A stretch of 64,000 nt of DNA from Bicyclus anynana (Eukaryota > Arthropoda > Insecta > Lepidoptera > Nymphalidae). Shown here piece after piece: positions 61,301 to 64,000 of the stretch. The stretch is taken from contig NC_069083.1 of the NCBI RefSeq assembly GCF_947172395.1, positions 19,731,665 through 19,795,664 of the forward strand, read 5' to 3'. The position numbers were made by a program, and so were the translations under genes. The stretch's first letter is position 1. Every line of letters starts with the position of its first letter. The notes under the pieces were generated by a model, which had not been told where the DNA came from, searched no databases, and saw only the letters and a list, made by a program, of their open reading frames with translations.

Positions 61301-61994
61301 CTCTGAATATCCAAACTCACATCTTTCCATATTCACCGATTCACAAGCCGCTTTAAAAGCATTACAAGATCGCAGTAACACTAATCCGTTAGTTTCCAAA
61401 ACACACAAGCTCATACAGGCACGCTCAAACCCTACACACATCACCTGGGTCAAGAGCCACGTTGGTATCGAGGGAAATGAGGCGGCCGATTCTGCTGCGA
61501 AACATGCGGCTACTCTGCACTCGGCTCCTTCATATAGTCTCTTCCCCATTAGTTATGTAAAACAAAAACTACGCACAGAACATCACAGGATTTGGCAATC
61601 ACGTTATGAGACCTCTTCACAAGGCAGACATACAATCTCACTATTACCGAAACTGACTGACATCTCCAAGCTCCGTAAAATGATAAAGACATCTTTTCAT
61701 CTTACACAGTTTCTTACTGGTCATAGTTATTGCAAAGATTACTTATACCGTTTTAAAATCACAGAAGATAACCTCTGTCCTTGCGATGGACTTACCGTAC
61801 AAACATTCCAACATCTACTAGAAGACTGCCCTAGATTCTTTGCAAAACGATTGGATCATATATTTTTGTGCGAAAATGTCAAAGTTTCGCCTTTTAACAT
61901 TCTTGACTTGACTCGAAAAGTTTCAGCTATTGAATCGTTTGACCAGTTTGTACAACACGTTGTTGCAAATCTCAAATCATTTAATGGTACCTAA
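58298..61994 (+). pseudogene. Element J ORF2: EN, RT, RNase H; frameshift and altered EN
   Basis: The ATG at 58,298 overlaps the end of ORF1. Endonuclease: LLQCNINRSKN, VSEPYVG and VVGGDFNGWHPIWG, but the last motif reads TSPHNAI where SDH is expected, so a catalytic-site Asp is Pro. At 59,330-59,349 GATGAAGTAC is followed by GATGAAGTAG, a 10-bp near-duplication that shifts the frame (first part stops at 59,344; second frame open to 61,994). RT: KKAPGMDGLTSDI, SHRPIGLIPVFGKMLEK, RQFGFKDQTNTTAAI, SLDIKAAFDNAWW, GCIQGSACGPTMWN and AFADDVLLVT. RNase H: IYTDGSKLEDS, FQAELFAIYKS, FTDSQAALKAL and NEAADSAAKHA. Finger: C-PC-..FQHLLEDC. Confidence 0.9.
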
Positions 61995-62279
61995 TGTTTA
62001 AATTATATATAAAAATACAAAATTTCTACTTAAACTTAATATTTAGAGTATTTATATGGCTATGTATTTATAAAAATTATTTATTTATTTATATTATATA
62101 TTCGTAATACGCACTTGTATTAAAAGAAACACTTTTGATCGAACAATGTATCAAATAGCACTGTCCGAATCAAAAGTCAATTCAGCTCTCGACTCTAAAA
62201 TGCCTTTTGTAAATAAATATTATCACGCAACTGTTAACCAACATATTTTAATAAAAAAAAAAAAAAAAAAAAAAAAAAA
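61995..62279 (+). other. Element J 3' UTR and A-tail
   Basis: AT-rich, with no CTCCGA/TCGGAG hairpin and no clear long stem. Ends in about 27 A and then joins the satellite at TCGAAATCGAAATTTTCGG. Confidence 0.65.
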
Positions 62280-62284
62280 TCGAA

Positions 62285-64000
62285 ATCGAAATTTTCGGTT
62301 TCCCGCGTTTTCCTCCCAAACGGCTGGACCGATCCGGGAGCGCGGCGGGTCGTTCGACGCGCCTTCGGGAGACGCTCCCGACCACACTGCGGGGGATGAA
62401 AATAGATTTTCCTGGAAGAAAATTCGCAGGAAAATCTATTAAATTTCACGGAGTTGTGGCCGGCGCGCGTTTAAAGTGTGCTCCTGGGGCGAGTCGACGG
62501 GCCGAAATGGTCCCGGACGGTGTATCCCGTTTTCCCGGAATGAGAGGAACACGCGGGAACACGAGGAATGGAGAAAAACAAAAGATTTTTAACAAAATTA
62601 GGCCGAAAATTGTGAAATTAACAAATTTTTATTGAGTTTACTCAATACTTGTATGGCAGATCTCGATCGCTTAGGTGGACTTTTGAATAATTTTTGCAGG
62701 TGAAATTTTCGGTTTTCCGCGTTTTCCTCCCAAACGGCTGGACCGATCCGGGAGCGCGGCGGGTCGTTCGACGCGCCTTCGGGAGACGCTCCCGACCACA
62801 CTGCGGGGGATGAAAATAGATTTTCCTGGAAGAAAATTCGCAGGAAAATCTATTAAATTTCACGGAGTTGTGGCCGGCGCGCGTTTAAAGTGTGCTCCTG
62901 GGGCGAGTCGACGGGCCGAAATGGTCCCGGACGGTGTATCCCGTTTTCCCGGAATGAGAGGAACACGCGGGAACACGAGGAATGGAGAAAAACAAAAGAT
63001 TTTTAACAAAATTAGGCCGAAAATTGTGAAATTAACAAATTTTTATTGAGTTTACTCAATACTTGTATGGCAGATCTCGATCGCTTAGGTGGACTTTTGA
63101 ATAATTTTTGCAGGTGAAATTTTCGGTTTTCCGCGTTTTCCTCCCAAACGGCTGGACCGATCCGGGAGCGCGGCGGGTCGTTCGACGCGCCTTCGGGAGA
63201 CGCTCCCGACCACACTGCGGGGGATGAAAATAGATTTTCCTGGAAGAAAATTCGCAGGAAAATCTATTAAATTTCACGGAGTTGTGGCCGGCGCGCGTTT
63301 AAAGTGTGCTCCTGGGGCGAGTCGACGGGCCGAAATGGTCCCGGACGGTGTATCCCGTTTTCCCGGAATGAGAGGAACACGCGGGAACACGAGGAATGGA
63401 GAAAAACAAAAGATTTTTAACAAAATTAGGCCGAAAATTGTGAAATTAACAAATTTTTATTGAGTTTACTCAATACTTGTATGGCAGATCTCGATCGCTT
63501 AGGTGGACTTTTGAATAATTTTTGCAGGTGAAATTTTCGGTTTTCCGCGTTTTCCTCCCAAACGGCTGGACCGATCCGGGAGCGCGGCGGGTCGTTCGAC
63601 GCGCCTTCGGGAGACGCTCCCGACCACACTGCGGGGGATGAAAATAGATTTTCCTGGAAGAAAATTCGCAGGAAAATCTATTAAATTTCACGGAGTTGTG
63701 GCCGGCGCGCGTTTAAAGTGTGCTCCTGGGGCGAGTCGACGGGCCGAAATGGTCCCGGACGGTGTATCCCGTTTTCCCGGAATGAGAGGAACACGCGGGA
63801 ACACGAGGAATGGAGAAAAACAAAAGATTTTTAACAAAATTAGGCCGAAAATTGTGAAATTAACAAATTTTTATTGAGTTTACTCAATACTTGTATGGGA
63901 GATCTCGATCGCTTAGGTGGACTTTTGAATAATTTTTGCAGGTGAAATTTTCGGTTTTCCGCGTTTTCCTCCCAAACGGCTGGACCGATCCGGGAGCGCG
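62285..64000 (+). repeat. 414-bp satellite, about 4.1 copies, runs off the window
   Basis: An exact 414-bp period (equivalent points at 62,396, 62,810, 63,224 and 63,638); monomers are almost identical (for example one GGCAG/GGGAG change near 63,898). Each carries a perfect 14-bp inverted repeat with a 12-nt spacer (first at 62,401-62,414 and 62,427-62,440), an 8-bp palindrome TATTGAGT/ACTCAATA and a TCGGGAG/CTCCCGA stem. The several small ORFs per monomer recur on both strands and are not genes. A 92-bp fragment sits at 47,247-47,338. Confidence 0.95.

Larger units (their letters stand above)
55717..62279 (+). mobile_element. Element J: R1-group LINE, nearly full length, frameshifted
   Basis: Plus-strand element: monomers, leader, ORF1, ORF2 and A-tail (62,252-62,278). 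The 5' side abuts a telomere array, but the 3' side abuts the 414-bp satellite, so the flanks do not match a simple telomere insertion. It differs clearly from H and I in sequence. ORF2 has RNase H. It is inactive as it stands because of a frameshift and an endonuclease substitution (see its ORF2). Confidence 0.85.

Overview
The window looks like subtelomeric or telomeric DNA from an insect, most likely a moth or butterfly. The evidence is four kinds of pentanucleotide telomere-like array boundary, R1-clade non-LTR retrotransposons of the SART and TRAS type inserted in those arrays in opposite orientations, an odorant-receptor-like exon, and short dispersed repeats I know from lepidopteran genomes. 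Apart from that one duplicated receptor exon I see no ordinary host gene; almost all coding capacity belongs to retroelements.

Layout. 1-2,650: AT-rich flank with an odorant-receptor exon whose end is duplicated into a 120-bp tandem array, a possible MITE, a perfect 28-bp hairpin and a scrap of TTGGG array. 2,655-21,531: one continuous satellite array of about 134 monomers of 140-141 bp, with higher-order structure and a 6.6-kb internal duplication. 21,532-about 24,560: a defective Copia element (minus strand) without integrase. 24,561-26,560: AT-rich, no gene recognised. 26,560-37,732: three TRAS-like elements on the minus strand. E is a deleted relic, D is 5'-truncated and carries a virus-type superfamily 1 helicase after its RNase H domain, and C lacks its 5' end and has one frameshift. 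37,823-43,678: a full-length SART-like element (I) on the plus strand. 43,864-47,150: a minus-strand TRAS-like derivative (F) with ORF1 but no ORF2, interrupted by a 200-N gap whose edges repeat the same 499 bp. 47,346-49,469: a second ORF1-only copy (G), plus strand. 49,647-55,404: an apparently intact TRAS-like element (H). 55,717-62,279: another R1-group element (J) preceded by three 344-bp monomers. 62,285-64,000: a 414-bp satellite.

The elements share one target. SART-like I runs with its A-tail against the G-rich strand, TRAS-like C, D, F, G and H against the C-rich strand, as is known for these families in Bombyx. H could supply reverse transcriptase to the ORF1-only copies F and G, an arrangement that recalls the gag-only telomeric HeT-A element of Drosophila. 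Family-level structure stands out: a CTCCGA/TCGGAG hairpin about 30 nt before the A-tail of C, F, G and H; a series of GGGAGG/CCTCCC hairpins in the leaders of H and F; and ORF1 always ending in Tyr-Cys-stop with ORF2 open through that stop in the +1 frame without an AUG.

Cautions. All arrays that are G-rich on the plus strand read TTGGG and all that are C-rich read CCTAA (TTAGG), which smells of a strand-dependent sequence error or of a real but odd pattern. The N gap appears to be a failed join, not missing sequence. Similarity calls come from reading motifs, not from searches.
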